This document shows positions 8,247-16,600 of a stretch of DNA of 64,000 nt, in pieces. Location: the NCBI GenBank assembly GCA_035541875.1, contig DATKML010000058.1, positions 123,891 through 187,890 on the forward strand. Direction: 5' to 3'. The DNA is from JAJPHI01 sp035541875. GTDB taxonomy: Bacteria; Desulfobacterota; Binatia; Binatales; Binataceae. Both the position numbers and the translations under genes were made by a program. The notes below the pieces were generated by a model. The model made no database searches. It saw only the letters and a list, made by a program, of their open reading frames with translations, and was not told the origin of the DNA. The stretch's first letter is position 1. Every line of letters begins with the position of its first letter.

Positions 8247-8777
8247 ATGGAAAAGGTTCTATATCCCGGACGAGCGAGGCTGCTCACTAAATCGCTCATC
8301 GGCTTGGTTACGGCGTTGGTCGCCATCTCGCTGGCGGCTACGGGCTCAGGCCTCGGCTGGTTCATTCTGGTGGTTTGCCTTTTCAGCGTACCGCCGCTCC
8401 TGATTAATGCCATTCCCGGAGCTTGCCTCCTGGCGCTGGATAAAGATGGTTTCACGATAAGGAGCCTCTTCAAGGAGCGACGCTATCGCTGGGCCGACGT
8501 CGAATGCTTTGTGGTAGTGACGGTGAAGCACATGGGGCTCATTCCGGTCTCGCAACAGGTCGGGTTCTACTTCTCAGAGAACTACAAGCGGTCCAGGGCG
8601 ATGAAAGTGGCCACCGGTCTGGCTCGCGCCATGGTGAAGTTCGATGCTGCCTTGCCGGACCGCTTCGGCATGAAACCTAGGGAGTTGGCGAACCAGATGG
8701 AGACCTGGCGCCAGGGCGCTTGGGTGAATTCTCTGCTCTCCGATGGAGCAGAATTCGGGGCTGCCCGTCAGGCTTGA
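8247..8777 (+). CDS. Uncharacterised membrane protein with bacterial PH-like domain
   Basis: The 176-residue protein begins with two hydrophobic segments at about residues 14-33 and 36-58 (LIGLVTALVAISLAATG and GWFILVVCLFSVPPLLI). A cytoplasmic domain follows. LDKDGFTIRSLFKERRYRWA, followed by DVECF, resembles the opening of STM3941/YcxB-like PH domains, in which a Gly-Phe turn precedes a WxDV strand. The function of such proteins is largely unknown. It stands alone between a minus-strand CCG protein gene and the tRNA cluster, with no operon partner. The start at 8247 has AGCAGG about six bases upstream. Confidence 0.6.
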   Translation: MEKVLYPGRARLLTKSLIGLVTALVAISLAATGSGLGWFILVVCLFSVPPLLINAIPGACLLALDKDGFTIRSLFKERRYRWADVECFVVVTVKHMGLIPVSQQVGFYFSENYKRSRAMKVATGLARAMVKFDAALPDRFGMKPRELANQMETWRQGAWVNSLLSDGAEFGAARQA

Positions 8778-9146
8778 AGATTCGACCAAACCAAAGGATA
8801 GGTGTCCAAGAAGCCTTAATCACACTCTCGTAACTTTATGCGCATAGTGCGAGCTTGGAGGCATTGTCCCTCTTCCTTGCACCATCGCGCGCTGGCCCCA
8901 AGCCAAGTCAGCTGACCGGTCCTCATGAAGACCGGCGTGCAATCCCTCCCACATAGTTGTTCTACGATTAACCCGGAACGAGCGCTTCCCATTTGCGCTG
9001 AGGTGCCTGTATCTTCGAAGCAGATGGAGACACTCCGCTCCGTGCCGAAGCGGTTGATGCGATAGTAAGGTGATCGCACTCGGGAGTAGAGTTTCCCGTT
9101 GACTTCGAGCGCGTAGGTCAATAAAAAGGTGTGTTCCCGGATCTGG
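8778..9146. other. Gene-poor stretch before the tRNA cluster
   Basis: This 369-base interval holds no gene I can support. Minus-strand open frames cross it, but they start with TTG or run on through the tRNA-Thr gene, and their products do not resemble a family. It probably contains the promoter for the tRNA cluster; I could not pick out a convincing -35/-10 pair. Confidence 0.5.
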
Positions 9147-9219
<73 letters not shown>

Positions 9220-9243
9220 ATGAGGACTCGGACTGGAGCTCCG

Positions 9244-9270
9244 TTAAATGCATCATTAACGTGCATTTAA
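9244..9270. repeat. Perfect 9-bp inverted repeat between tRNA-Thr and tRNA-Tyr
   Basis: TTAAATGCA at 9244-9252 pairs perfectly with TGCATTTAA at 9262-9270 across a nine-base loop. The AT-rich stem stands out in GC-rich DNA. It may be an RNA processing hairpin in the tRNA precursor or a protein-binding site; neither is shown. Confidence 0.6.
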
Positions 9271-9307
9271 GCGGATACAGATAGAGGTAAGTTTAGGTTT
9301 ATAACGT

Positions 9308-9393
9308 GGAGAGGTTCCCGAGTGGCCAAAGGGATCAGACTGTAAATCTGACGGTGTATACCTTCGGAGGTTCGAATCCTCCCCTCTCCACCA
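9308..9393 (+). tRNA. tRNA-Tyr (anticodon GTA)
   Basis: The acceptor GGAGAGG pairs with CCTCTCC, and CCA is encoded. The anticodon arm is TCAGA-CTGTAAA-TCTGA, giving GTA. A long variable arm (about ACGGTGTATACCTTC) precedes the T arm GGAGG-TTCGAAT-CCTCC, as expected for a class II bacterial tRNA-Tyr. Confidence 0.96.
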
Positions 9394-9422
9394 CATATAA
9401 TGAATCTGGATACTTGAAGGAT

Positions 9423-9498
9423 GCGGGAATAGCTCAGTTGGTAGAGCGCGAGCCTTCCAAGCTTGAGGTCGCGGGTTCGAATCCCGTTTCCCGCTCCA
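9423..9498 (+). tRNA. tRNA-Gly (anticodon TCC)
   Basis: The acceptor GCGGGAA pairs with TTCCCGC, followed by discriminator T and encoded CCA. The anticodon arm is CGAGC-CTTCCAA-GCTTG (one G-T pair), giving TCC. The T arm is GCGGG-TTCGAAT-CCCGT. It follows tRNA-Tyr by 29 bases. Confidence 0.96.
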
Positions 9499-9505
9499 AA
9501 TTATA

Positions 9506-9530
9506 CGCCCCTGTAGCTCAGCAGGGGGCG
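9506..9530 (+). pseudogene. tRNA-like 5' remnant (acceptor and D-stem start)
   Basis: GCCCCTGTAGCTCAG at 9507-9521 looks like the first 15 bases of a tRNA: a seven-base acceptor strand, TA at positions 8-9, and a GCTC D-stem. It then runs straight into CAGGGGGCG, which pairs back to CGCCCCTG with one bulged G. The D-loop, anticodon and T arms are absent from the following 75 bases. The simplest reading is a tRNA that lost its middle by deletion. It lies in the same orientation within the cluster. It could instead be an unrelated hairpin. Confidence 0.45.
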
Positions 9531-9606
9531 CATAAGCGTAGCGAGCGAGGAGTCCGCGAGGAGCGATCTCTATTGACTTCGCAAGCCGCGGCGAGAGATC
9601 AAGTAT

Positions 9607-9679
<73 letters not shown>

Positions 9680-9735
9680 TACCGAGCTTAAGAATCAGCT
9701 GTCCTTGCAGGGGATAGCGTAGCAGGGTTAAAACG

Positions 9736-9888
9736 ATGCGAGACTTAATTGGGCTCCAGTGTGACGCTTGTAAGCGGCGTAATTACACCAGTAGCAGAAA
9801 TAAGAAGCGTCAGACTGAAAAGTTTGCCATCAAAAAGTTCTGCCCGAGCTGCCGCAGCCATACGGAGCACAAAGAGGTAAAGGTCTAA
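9736..9888 (+). CDS. rpmG: 50S ribosomal protein bL33
   Basis: This short gene encodes 50 residues (MRDLIGLQCDAC start). Two CxxC pairs, Cys9/Cys12 and Cys36/Cys39, show it is the zinc-binding form of bL33. The segment KFCPSC near the end is typical. bL33 sits near the E site of the large subunit. Its place between tRNA-Thr and tRNA-Trp, upstream of secE-nusG, is a common bacterial arrangement. The tufB copy found here in E. coli is absent; the tuf gene of this window is at 25405. Confidence 0.95.
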   Translation: MRDLIGLQCDACKRRNYTSSRNKKRQTEKFAIKKFCPSCRSHTEHKEVKV

Positions 9889-9904
9889 CAACCTTCTGGC
9901 GCGC

Positions 9905-9981
9905 GGGTCAGTAGCTCTAATTGGCAGAGCATCGGACTCCAAATCCGAGGGTTGCAGGTTCGAATCCTGCCTGGCCCGCCA
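9905..9981 (+). tRNA. tRNA-Trp (anticodon CCA)
   Basis: The acceptor GGGTCAG pairs with CTGGCCC (one T-G pair), followed by discriminator G and encoded CCA. The anticodon loop CTCCAAA in a TCGGA/TCCGA stem gives CCA. The T arm is GCAGG-TTCGAAT-CCTGC. It lies 16 bases past the rpmG stop. Confidence 0.95.
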
Positions 9982-10025
9982 CCAATCTAGCGAAGCAACC
10001 GTAGAGGCCTTGCGGCTGGTAGCCG

Positions 10026-10334
10026 ATGCTTTGGCTGTTGCTTCTCTTTTTGGTGGTTGTCCTGACGCTTTGTTGGGTTGCTTATTCGGGCTATCGGTCT
10101 TGGGCCAGAATCGGATGGGGAAAAAGAATTGCCAGTGTCTTGCTCCTCCCGCCGCATCTTCTGCTGATAGTATGCGTCGTACGGTCGCTCTCATGTGGTC
10201 ACCTGGCTCAGGGCTCGCCCTGTTACAACAGGCAGTTTGCCAGTGGCGCGTTGGTCGTTTTTATTCTTCCGCTGCCGGCACTGATCGGGACGTCGATAGC
10301 TTCGGGGATTTTTAGGAGGGCTCGGGCAGTCTGA
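10026..10334 (+). CDS. Possible small membrane protein of unknown function
   Basis: An open frame of 102 codons fills most of the 393-base gap between tRNA-Trp and secE. Its start is strongly hydrophobic (MLWLLLLFLVVVLTLCWVA), and two more apolar stretches follow (VLLLPPHLLLIVCVV and GALVVFILPLPALIGTSIA), so three membrane helices are plausible. No family is recognised. There is no strong ribosome binding site ahead of the ATG, and another open frame overlaps in a different phase, so this may be chance. If it is not a gene, the interval holds only the approach to secE. Confidence 0.35.
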   Translation: MLWLLLLFLVVVLTLCWVAYSGYRSWARIGWGKRIASVLLLPPHLLLIVCVVRSLSCGHLAQGSPCYNRQFASGALVVFILPLPALIGTSIASGIFRRARAV

Positions 10335-10374
10335 TTTGGAGAATTTGGCGTTGCCCTTGTATAGATAAGCGAAA

Positions 10375-10578
10375 ATGGCTAGCCTGAAAAGTTACCTCGA
10401 ACAGGGAGTGACCTTCGCCCAGGAATCCTGGACCGAATTGTCGAAAGTCCACTTTCCGTCGCCGCGCGAAACGTTCCAGGCGACGCTGGTAGTGGTAGGG
10501 TTAGCGCTTGTAGTCGCATTGTGGCTCGGGTTGGCGGATACGCTCTCGACGCACGCGGTGCGATGGCTGTTAGGCTGA
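10375..10578 (+). CDS. secE: Preprotein translocase subunit SecE
   Basis: The 67-residue protein is the short, single-span type of SecE. An amphipathic helix (residues about 5-30, with QESWTELSKVHFPSPRET, the conserved W-x-E-L-x-K-V-x-x-P signature) precedes one membrane helix, ATLVVVGLALVVALWLGLA. SecE clamps the SecY channel, which is encoded at 36100. The order secE-nusG-rplK is nearly universal and supports the call. Confidence 0.95.
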   Translation: MASLKSYLEQGVTFAQESWTELSKVHFPSPRETFQATLVVVGLALVVALWLGLADTLSTHAVRWLLG

Positions 10579-10634
10579 GCGCAACTCCCTGATCGCGAAG
10601 ATGCCGGCAACGAAGCGGTAGAGAACCTAAGCAG

Positions 10635-11204
10635 ATGGCAGAAACAGCGAGCACTGAAACCACGGGCAATCCCCGCCATAAGTGGTACGTCGTGCATACC
10701 TACTCGGGCTTCGAGCAGAAGGCTAAGGCCGCGCTCGAAGAACGCGTGCGCTCGCTTAAGATGGAAGACAAGATTAGCGAGGTCGTCGTACCGGTCGAGC
10801 GTGTGCAAGAGCTCGGTAAAGGTGGTGAGCGCAAGGTCTCGAGTCGCAAGTTCTTTCCAGGCTACATCTTCGTCAAGATGGATCTGGACGATGAGAGTTG
10901 GCATGTCGTTAAGGACACGCCCAAAATAACCGGGTTCGTTGGCCATTCGACCGCACCTCCGGAGGTTCCGGAATCAGAAGTGATGGCGATTCGCCATCAG
11001 ATGGAAGAGGGTGCGCTCCGGCCCAAGCCCAAGGTGGCCTTCGAGGTCGGCGAGTCGGTAAAAGTAATTAATGGCCCGTTCCAAGATTTCAACGGGACGA
11101 TCGAAGAGGTTAAGCCCGATAAGGGCAAGGTTCGTGTTCTGATATCAATCTTCGGCCGCGCTACGCCGGTCGAACTCGATTTCGTACAGGTTGAGAAATC
11201 GTAA
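10635..11204 (+). CDS. nusG: Transcription termination/antitermination protein NusG
   Basis: The 189-residue protein has an NGN domain starting RHKWYVVHTYSGFEQKAKAA, with the KFFPGYIFVKMDLDD segment. A C-terminal KOW domain follows (VKVINGPFQDFNGTIEEV). NusG binds the RNA polymerase clamp, suppresses pausing and links polymerase to Rho or the ribosome. Length and architecture match E. coli NusG (181 residues). It lies 56 bases after secE and 71 bases before rplK. Confidence 0.97.
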   Translation: MAETASTETTGNPRHKWYVVHTYSGFEQKAKAALEERVRSLKMEDKISEVVVPVERVQELGKGGERKVSSRKFFPGYIFVKMDLDDESWHVVKDTPKITGFVGHSTAPPEVPESEVMAIRHQMEEGALRPKPKVAFEVGESVKVINGPFQDFNGTIEEVKPDKGKVRVLISIFGRATPVELDFVQVEKS

Positions 11205-11275
11205 ACTTCCGGCCTGCGGACGAGTCTGTTTCTGCTCGTCATGCGCGCTGATTTCGGTATGGGCGGCAACTCAGG

Positions 11276-11701
11276 ATGGCAAAAAAGGTAACCGGGCAGA
11301 TTAAACTGCAAATTCCAGCCGGCGCGGCAAACCCGTCGCCACCGGTCGGCCCAGCGCTCGGGCAGCGCGGCGTGAATATCATGGAATTTTGCAAGGCCTT
11401 TAACGCGCAGACGCAAGCGATGCAGGGGTTGGTGATCCCGGTTATTATCACCGTCTATGCCGATCGCTCGTTCACATTTGTTACCAAGAGCCCTCCGGCG
11501 TCGATTCTGTTGCTGAAGGCGGCAGGTTTGGAAAAGGGCTCGGCGGCTCCGAACAAGAACAAAGTCGGCAAGGTCTCGCGCAAGCAAATCGAAGAGATCG
11601 CCAAGACCAAGGTTAAGGATCTCTCGGCGCGCGATGTCGAAGCCGCGATGCGCACGGTGTCGGGCACGGCACGCTCGATGGGAATCGAAATCACGGACTA
11701 G
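11276..11701 (+). CDS. rplK: 50S ribosomal protein uL11
   Basis: At 141 residues it has the exact family length. KLQIPAGAANPSPPVGPALG is the proline-rich N-terminal domain that thiostrepton-type antibiotics contact. QIEEIAKTKVKDLSARDVEA belongs to the rRNA-binding C-terminal domain. uL11 forms the GTPase-associated centre with 23S rRNA and the L10-L12 stalk. It is followed after nine bases by rplA, the usual L11-L1 pair. Confidence 0.98.
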   Translation: MAKKVTGQIKLQIPAGAANPSPPVGPALGQRGVNIMEFCKAFNAQTQAMQGLVIPVIITVYADRSFTFVTKSPPASILLLKAAGLEKGSAAPNKNKVGKVSRKQIEEIAKTKVKDLSARDVEAAMRTVSGTARSMGIEITD

Positions 11702-11710
11702 GACATAATC

Positions 11711-12421
11711 ATGGCAGGCAAGAAATACGCGAACGCAGCCAAGAACGTCGATCCCGACAAGCGCTATACGCTCGAAGAGGCCCTTAAGCTGGTCGTTGAT
11801 AACAAGGTCGCGAAGTTCGACGAAACTGTCGAGATGGCAGTCCGGCTCGGAGTCGATCCGCGTCAGGCCGACCAGAACGTGCGTGGCTCGGTGGTACTGC
11901 CGAATGGTACCGGCAAGGTTTTCCGCGTGCTCGTTCTGGCCAAAGGCGAGAAGGAGCGAGAGGCGCGTGACGCTGGCGCGGATTTCGTCGGCGGCGAGGA
12001 AGTAATCAAGCGAATCCAGGACGAGAACTGGCTCGATTTCGACCGGGTGATTGCTACCCCTGACATTATGGGTGCGGTCGGTCGTATCGGTAAGATTCTT
12101 GGTCCTCGCGGCCTGATGCCGAATCCGCGCGTCGGCACGGTCACCTTTGATGTCGCCAAGGCGGTCCAGGAGGTCAAGGGCGGTAAGGTCGATTATCGCG
12201 TCGACAAGGCGGGTGTCGTCCATGCCCGGATTGGCAAAGCAAGCTTTGGTGAAGAGAAACTGGCGGAAAATGCGCATGCTCTGATGGGCGCACTGGTTCG
12301 CGCCAAGCCTTCAACGGCGAAAGGCAACTACGTGAAGAGCGTGGCGGTGTCGTCGACGATGGGCGTGGGCGTAAGAGTTGATACCTCAAGCGCGACGCGT
12401 GCAGTCGCTACCGCAGCCTAA
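11711..12421 (+). CDS. rplA: 50S ribosomal protein uL1
   Basis: The 236-residue protein carries the L1 signature around LGPRGLMPNPRVGTVTFDV. The two-domain layout, with AMRLGVDPRQADQNVRGSV-like sequence early, is standard; here that stretch starts MAVRLGVDPRQ. uL1 forms the mobile stalk at the E site and often represses its own rplK-rplA mRNA. I could not confirm an L1 operator in the leader. It ends 30 bases before rplJ. Confidence 0.98.
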   Translation: MAGKKYANAAKNVDPDKRYTLEEALKLVVDNKVAKFDETVEMAVRLGVDPRQADQNVRGSVVLPNGTGKVFRVLVLAKGEKEREARDAGADFVGGEEVIKRIQDENWLDFDRVIATPDIMGAVGRIGKILGPRGLMPNPRVGTVTFDVAKAVQEVKGGKVDYRVDKAGVVHARIGKASFGEEKLAENAHALMGALVRAKPSTAKGNYVKSVAVSSTMGVGVRVDTSSATRAVATAA

Positions 12422-12451
12422 GGCGGCGCTATTCCAGCAAAGATTTGACCG

Positions 12452-12991
12452 ATGAAGAAAGAACAAAAGAGCGTGATCGTCCAACGAATGGCCGATAATC
12501 TGAGCCGCGCCAGTATCGCGCTAATCTCGGAACAGCAGGGCCTAACTGCTGGCGAGGCTGACGATATGCGGCGCCGGTTGCGAGCTATCAACGGCGAATT
12601 ACAGGTGGCCAAGAACACCCTTGTCCGCTTGGCGGTAAAGAGCACCAAGTACGAGGCGCTCGAATCCAATCTCGGCGGACCGATTGGTCTGATCGTCAGC
12701 TATGCCGACCCGGTCGAATTGGCCAAGGCAGTCGGGGGCTTTAAGGATCTGGGCGATAAGTTCAAGATTCGCGGCGGCGTGCTCGATGGCAGACCGCTGA
12801 CGGTCGAAGAGATTACCGCTCTGGCAGACTTGCCGCCGCGCGAAGTTATCTTCGCGCAGTTGCTCGGCTTGCTGCAGGCTCCGGCGACCCGCTTAGCGCG
12901 CCTACTGAATGAGCCGGGGTCGGCATTGGCCCGTGTGGTCGACGCGATCGGTCGCAAGCAGGGCGAGGCCGCTGGTGCTCCGGCGAGTTAG
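12452..12991 (+). CDS. rplJ: 50S ribosomal protein uL10
   Basis: The 179-residue protein begins MKKEQKSVIVQRMADNLSRA. It contains the conserved LRAINGELQVAKNTLVRLAV RNA-binding segment and the GGPIGLIVSYADPVELAKAV core. The C-terminal helix (LLNEPGSALARVVDAIGRK) is the docking site for L7/L12 dimers. Only 30 bases separate it from rplA, so any L10-binding leader must overlap the end of rplA. Confidence 0.97.
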   Translation: MKKEQKSVIVQRMADNLSRASIALISEQQGLTAGEADDMRRRLRAINGELQVAKNTLVRLAVKSTKYEALESNLGGPIGLIVSYADPVELAKAVGGFKDLGDKFKIRGGVLDGRPLTVEEITALADLPPREVIFAQLLGLLQAPATRLARLLNEPGSALARVVDAIGRKQGEAAGAPAS

Positions 12992-13091
12992 GGATTGCAT
13001 AGAGTCTGTTGAACCAACAAGAATTTGAGCTGTCGCGGCGCTCCCACAATCGTTCGCGCGGCTGGACTGAGTAGAAGGAGAAAAAACGACA

Positions 13092-13490
13092 ATGTCAGAA
13101 GCAGCGCTGAGCCGCGATCAGGTTAAGGATTATCTCAAGAATTTGAGCCTTCTCGATGCAGCGGCTCTGGTTAAGGAACTCGAGCAGGAGCTCGGCGTTT
13201 CGGCGGCCGCACCGGTAGCGGTGGCGGCAGCTCCCGCAGCAGGCGGAGCAGCAGGCGGCGCCGCGGCAGCAGCCGAGAAGGATGAGTTCACCGTGATGCT
13301 TACGGGTGCCGGTGACAAGAAGATTCAGGTTATCAAGGTCGTTCGCGAGTTGACCGGACTGGGGCTCAAGGAAGCCAAGGACCTCGTCGACGGAGCTCCC
13401 AAGCCGGTAAAGGAAGGGGTGGCCAAGGCCGAAGCGGAAGACATGAAGAAGAAGCTGGAAGAGGCTGGCGGAACAGTCGAATTGAAGTAG
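13092..13490 (+). CDS. rplL: 50S ribosomal protein bL12 (L7/L12)
   Basis: The 132-residue protein has an N-terminal dimerisation helix pair, an Ala/Gly-rich hinge (about residues 38-60, AAAPAAGGAAGGAAAAA), and the globular factor-binding domain with KIQVIKVVRELTGLGLKEAK and DLVDGAPKPVKEGV. Multiple copies form the stalk that recruits EF-G and EF-Tu. AGAAGGAG (13073-13080) is a strong ribosome binding site, matching the need for excess L12 over L10. Confidence 0.98.
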   Translation: MSEAALSRDQVKDYLKNLSLLDAAALVKELEQELGVSAAAPVAVAAAPAAGGAAGGAAAAAEKDEFTVMLTGAGDKKIQVIKVVRELTGLGLKEAKDLVDGAPKPVKEGVAKAEAEDMKKKLEEAGGTVELK

Positions 13491-13532
13491 GAGCCGGCTT
13501 GCCCGATAAGTCCCGGCACAAAACAGGTTTAA

Positions 13533-13569
13533 ACGGCGACGTGAGCGGATCTCCCGCTGACGCCGCCGT
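13533..13569 (+). promoter_or_regulatory. Hairpin in the rplL-rpoB gap (possible attenuator)
   Basis: ACGGCG-a-CGT-g-AGCGG at 13533-13548 pairs with CCGCT-g-ACG-c-CGCCGT at 13554-13569, giving fourteen base pairs interrupted by two symmetrical mismatches and a five-base loop. No U-tract follows, so it is not a classic terminator. E. coli has an attenuator and an RNase III site in this same gap, which makes a role in lowering rpoBC output relative to rplJL plausible (inference). Confidence 0.5.
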
Positions 13570-13587
13570 ATGCCCATTGGTCGCAAC

Positions 13588-13616
13588 TTGATGCCGCGTG
13601 CATAGCGGGGCATCAA
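13588..13616 (+). promoter_or_regulatory. Second hairpin just upstream of rpoB
   Basis: TTGATGCC (13588-13595) pairs perfectly with GGCATCAA (13609-13616) around a 13-base apical region that could pair further. It lies 48 bases before the rpoB ATG and 18 bases after the first hairpin. A processing or attenuation role is inferred from position only. Confidence 0.4.
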
Positions 13617-13664
13617 AGCTTCCGACAGAGCCGCTTATTGGCGGTCTACTCGGATGAGGTGGTA

Positions 13665-16600
13665 ATGGCTCAGGTCACGAGCAACCTTCGGGTTCGACGA
13701 TCATTTGGAAAGATCAAGAAGATCATCGAGATTCCGAATCTGATCGAGATCCAGAAACGGTCGTACGATGAATTTCTGCAGACCGGGACATCGGTCGAAC
13801 AGCGCACCGATACGGGTCTGCAAGCGGTCTTCAAATCGGTCTTTCCGATCAAGGATTTCAACGAGACCGCGTCGCTGGAGTTTGTAAGCTACGAGCTCGG
13901 CGAGCCGAAGTACGACGTAGAGGAATGCCATCAGCGTGGCATGACCTACGCCGCACCGATCAAGGTCAAGATTCAGCTGGTTATCTGGGACGTGGAAGGC
14001 GGCCGCCGCTCGATCAAGAACGTCAAGGAGCAGGAGGTCTACTTCGGCGAGATTCCGCTGATGACCCGGAACGGTACCTTCATGGTAAACGGAACCGAGC
14101 GGGTTATCGTCTCACAGCTCCATCGCTCGCCCGGTGTTTTCTTCGAGCACGACAAGGGCCGCACCCATTCGACGGGCAAGCTGCTCTACTCGGCACGCGT
14201 GATTCCCTACCGTGGCAGCTGGATCGATTTCGAGTTCGATCCGCGCGACGTGCTCTACGTTCGTATCGACCGTCGGCGCAAGTTTCCTGCGACCGTGCTG
14301 TTGCGCGCGCTCGGAATGACCACTGAGGACCTGCTCAACTACTTCTACAAGAAGGACGTCATCATCCTGGATGACAAGCAGCTGGCCAAACAGTTTATTC
14401 CGGCCCAGTTGCTCGGTCAGCGAATCTCGCTGGACGTGCGCGATCCCAAGAGCGGCGAGATCGTGGCGCGCGAGGGACGCAAATTCAACAAAGGAATCGT
14501 GCGCCAGCTCGAACAGGCCAAGGTCAGCGAGATTCCGATCGCGCTCGAAGAGGTGATCGGTCGTGTCTCGGCGCACGACGTGATCGATTCGACCACCGGT
14601 GAAGTTCTGGTCCAGTGTAACGACGAGCTCACCGAAGCGACAGTTGAGCAGCTCAAGTCGCATGGGGTTAAAAAGATCGAGGTGCTCTTCACCGAAGATC
14701 TGCCCGGCGGCGGGCCGCTGCGCCTGACTCTCGCACAGGACAAGCTGACGACGCCTGAAGAGGCGATTCTCGAAATCTACCGGCGGCTTCGTCCCGGCGA
14801 TCCGCCGACGATTCAGACGGCGACCAACTTTTTCAATAATCTGTTCTTCAATCCCGAGCGCTACGATTTGTCGCGGGTCGGCCGGCTGAAGCTCAACTTC
14901 AAGCTGTTCAAGGACGCCGATGCCGTGCCGCTCGAGCAGGGGACGCTGCGCCGCGAAGATATTCTCGAAGTCGTGCGCTACCTGGTCGAGCTGAAGAACG
15001 GCGCCGAAGACCGCACGATCGACGATATCGATCATCTGGGGAACCGCCGCGTCCGCGCAGTCGGCGAACTGGTGGAGAACCAGTTCCGTATCGGTCTGGT
15101 CCGGATGGAGCGGGCGATCAAGGAGCGGATGAGCCTGCAGGATATCGAAACCCTGATGCCGCAGGAGCTTGTGAACTACAAGCCGGCGTCAGCGGTTATC
15201 AAGGAGTTTTTCGGCTCCTCGCAGCTCTCGCAGTTCATGGATCAGACGAATCCGCTCTCCGAGATCGCGCATAAGCGGCGGCTCTCGGCTCTGGGACCGG
15301 GTGGTCTTACCCGCGAACGCGCGGGTTTCGAAGTCCGCGACGTCCATCCGACGCATTACGGCCGCGTTTGTCCGATCGAAACGCCCGAGGGACCAAATAT
15401 CGGTCTGATCGCAGCGCTTTCGACCTTTGCGCGCGTCAATGACTACGGCTTTATCGAAACGCCTTATCGCGAAGTGGAGAACGGTCGCGTCAGTGAGCGG
15501 ATCGTTTATCTTTCCGCCCTTGACGAGGAAGACAAGGTAATCGCGCAGGCGAACGCCCCGATCGATGCGCATGGGAAGTTCGAGAACGCGATGGTCTCGG
15601 CGCGAATCGGCGGCGAATTTACCCTCGTGAGTCCCGAGGAAATCCAGTACATGGACGTGTCGCCGAACCAGCTGGTCTCGGTCGCCGCGTCGCTGATTCC
15701 GTTCCTCGAAAATGACGATGCGAACCGCGCCCTGATGGGCTCCAATATGCAGCGTCAGGCAGTGCCCCTGCTCAAGACTGAAGCGCCCTTGGTTGGTACC
15801 GGACTTGAGCGCACGGCGGGTCGCGATTCAGGTGTCACGACGATCGCGCGACGCGACGGTGTCGTCGAGAGCGTGGACGCGGAGCGAATCGTGGTGCGTG
15901 CCGATCGCCAGGGCCGCGACGCAGGCGTCGATATCTACAACCTGGTTAAGTACCAGCGCTCGAATCAGAACACCTGTATCAATCAGCGCCCGATCGTGAA
16001 CAAGGGCGAGCGCGTAAAGGCTGGCGATATTATCGCCGACGGGCCTTCGACCGATATGGGCGAGCTGGCCTTGGGTCGTAACGTGGTCGTCGCCTTTATG
16101 CCGTGGGGGGGCTACAACTTCGAAGACTCGATTCTGATTTCCGAGCGCGTCGTGCGCGACGATCTCTTCACTTCGGTCCATATCGAAGAGTTCGAATGTA
16201 TCGCGCGCGATACCAAGCTAGGCCCGGAAGAGATCACCCGTGATATTCCGAACGTTGGTGAAGAGGCGCTCAAGGATCTCGATACGAGCGGAATTATCCG
16301 GATCGGCGCCGAGGTTCGCCCCGGCGATATCCTGGTTGGCAAGATTACACCCAAAGGTGAAACCCAGCTGAGCCCCGAAGAAAAGCTGCTACGCGCGATC
16401 TTCGGTGAGAAGGCCGGTGAAGTTCGCGATACCTCGCTACGGGTGCCGCCGGGAGTCGAAGGTGTTGTGATCGACGCGCGCGTCTTTGCCCGTCGTGGGG
16501 TCGCTCGTGACGACCGGACCCAGGAGATTCAGAATCTCGAGGTCGAGCGTCTCAAGCAGGACGAGACCGAAGAAATTCGTATCGTCCGGCAGGAAGCGCT

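Noticed and set aside
10336..10365. TTGGAG and TATAGA as a secE promoter
   Set aside because: Spacing of 18 is acceptable, but the implied start would leave a leader of only a few bases and remove any ribosome binding site, so I did not call it.
10997..12277. 426-codon minus-strand frame across nusG, rplK and rplA
   Set aside because: It is antisense to three certain ribosomal or transcription genes, and the translation looks like reverse-frame sequence.
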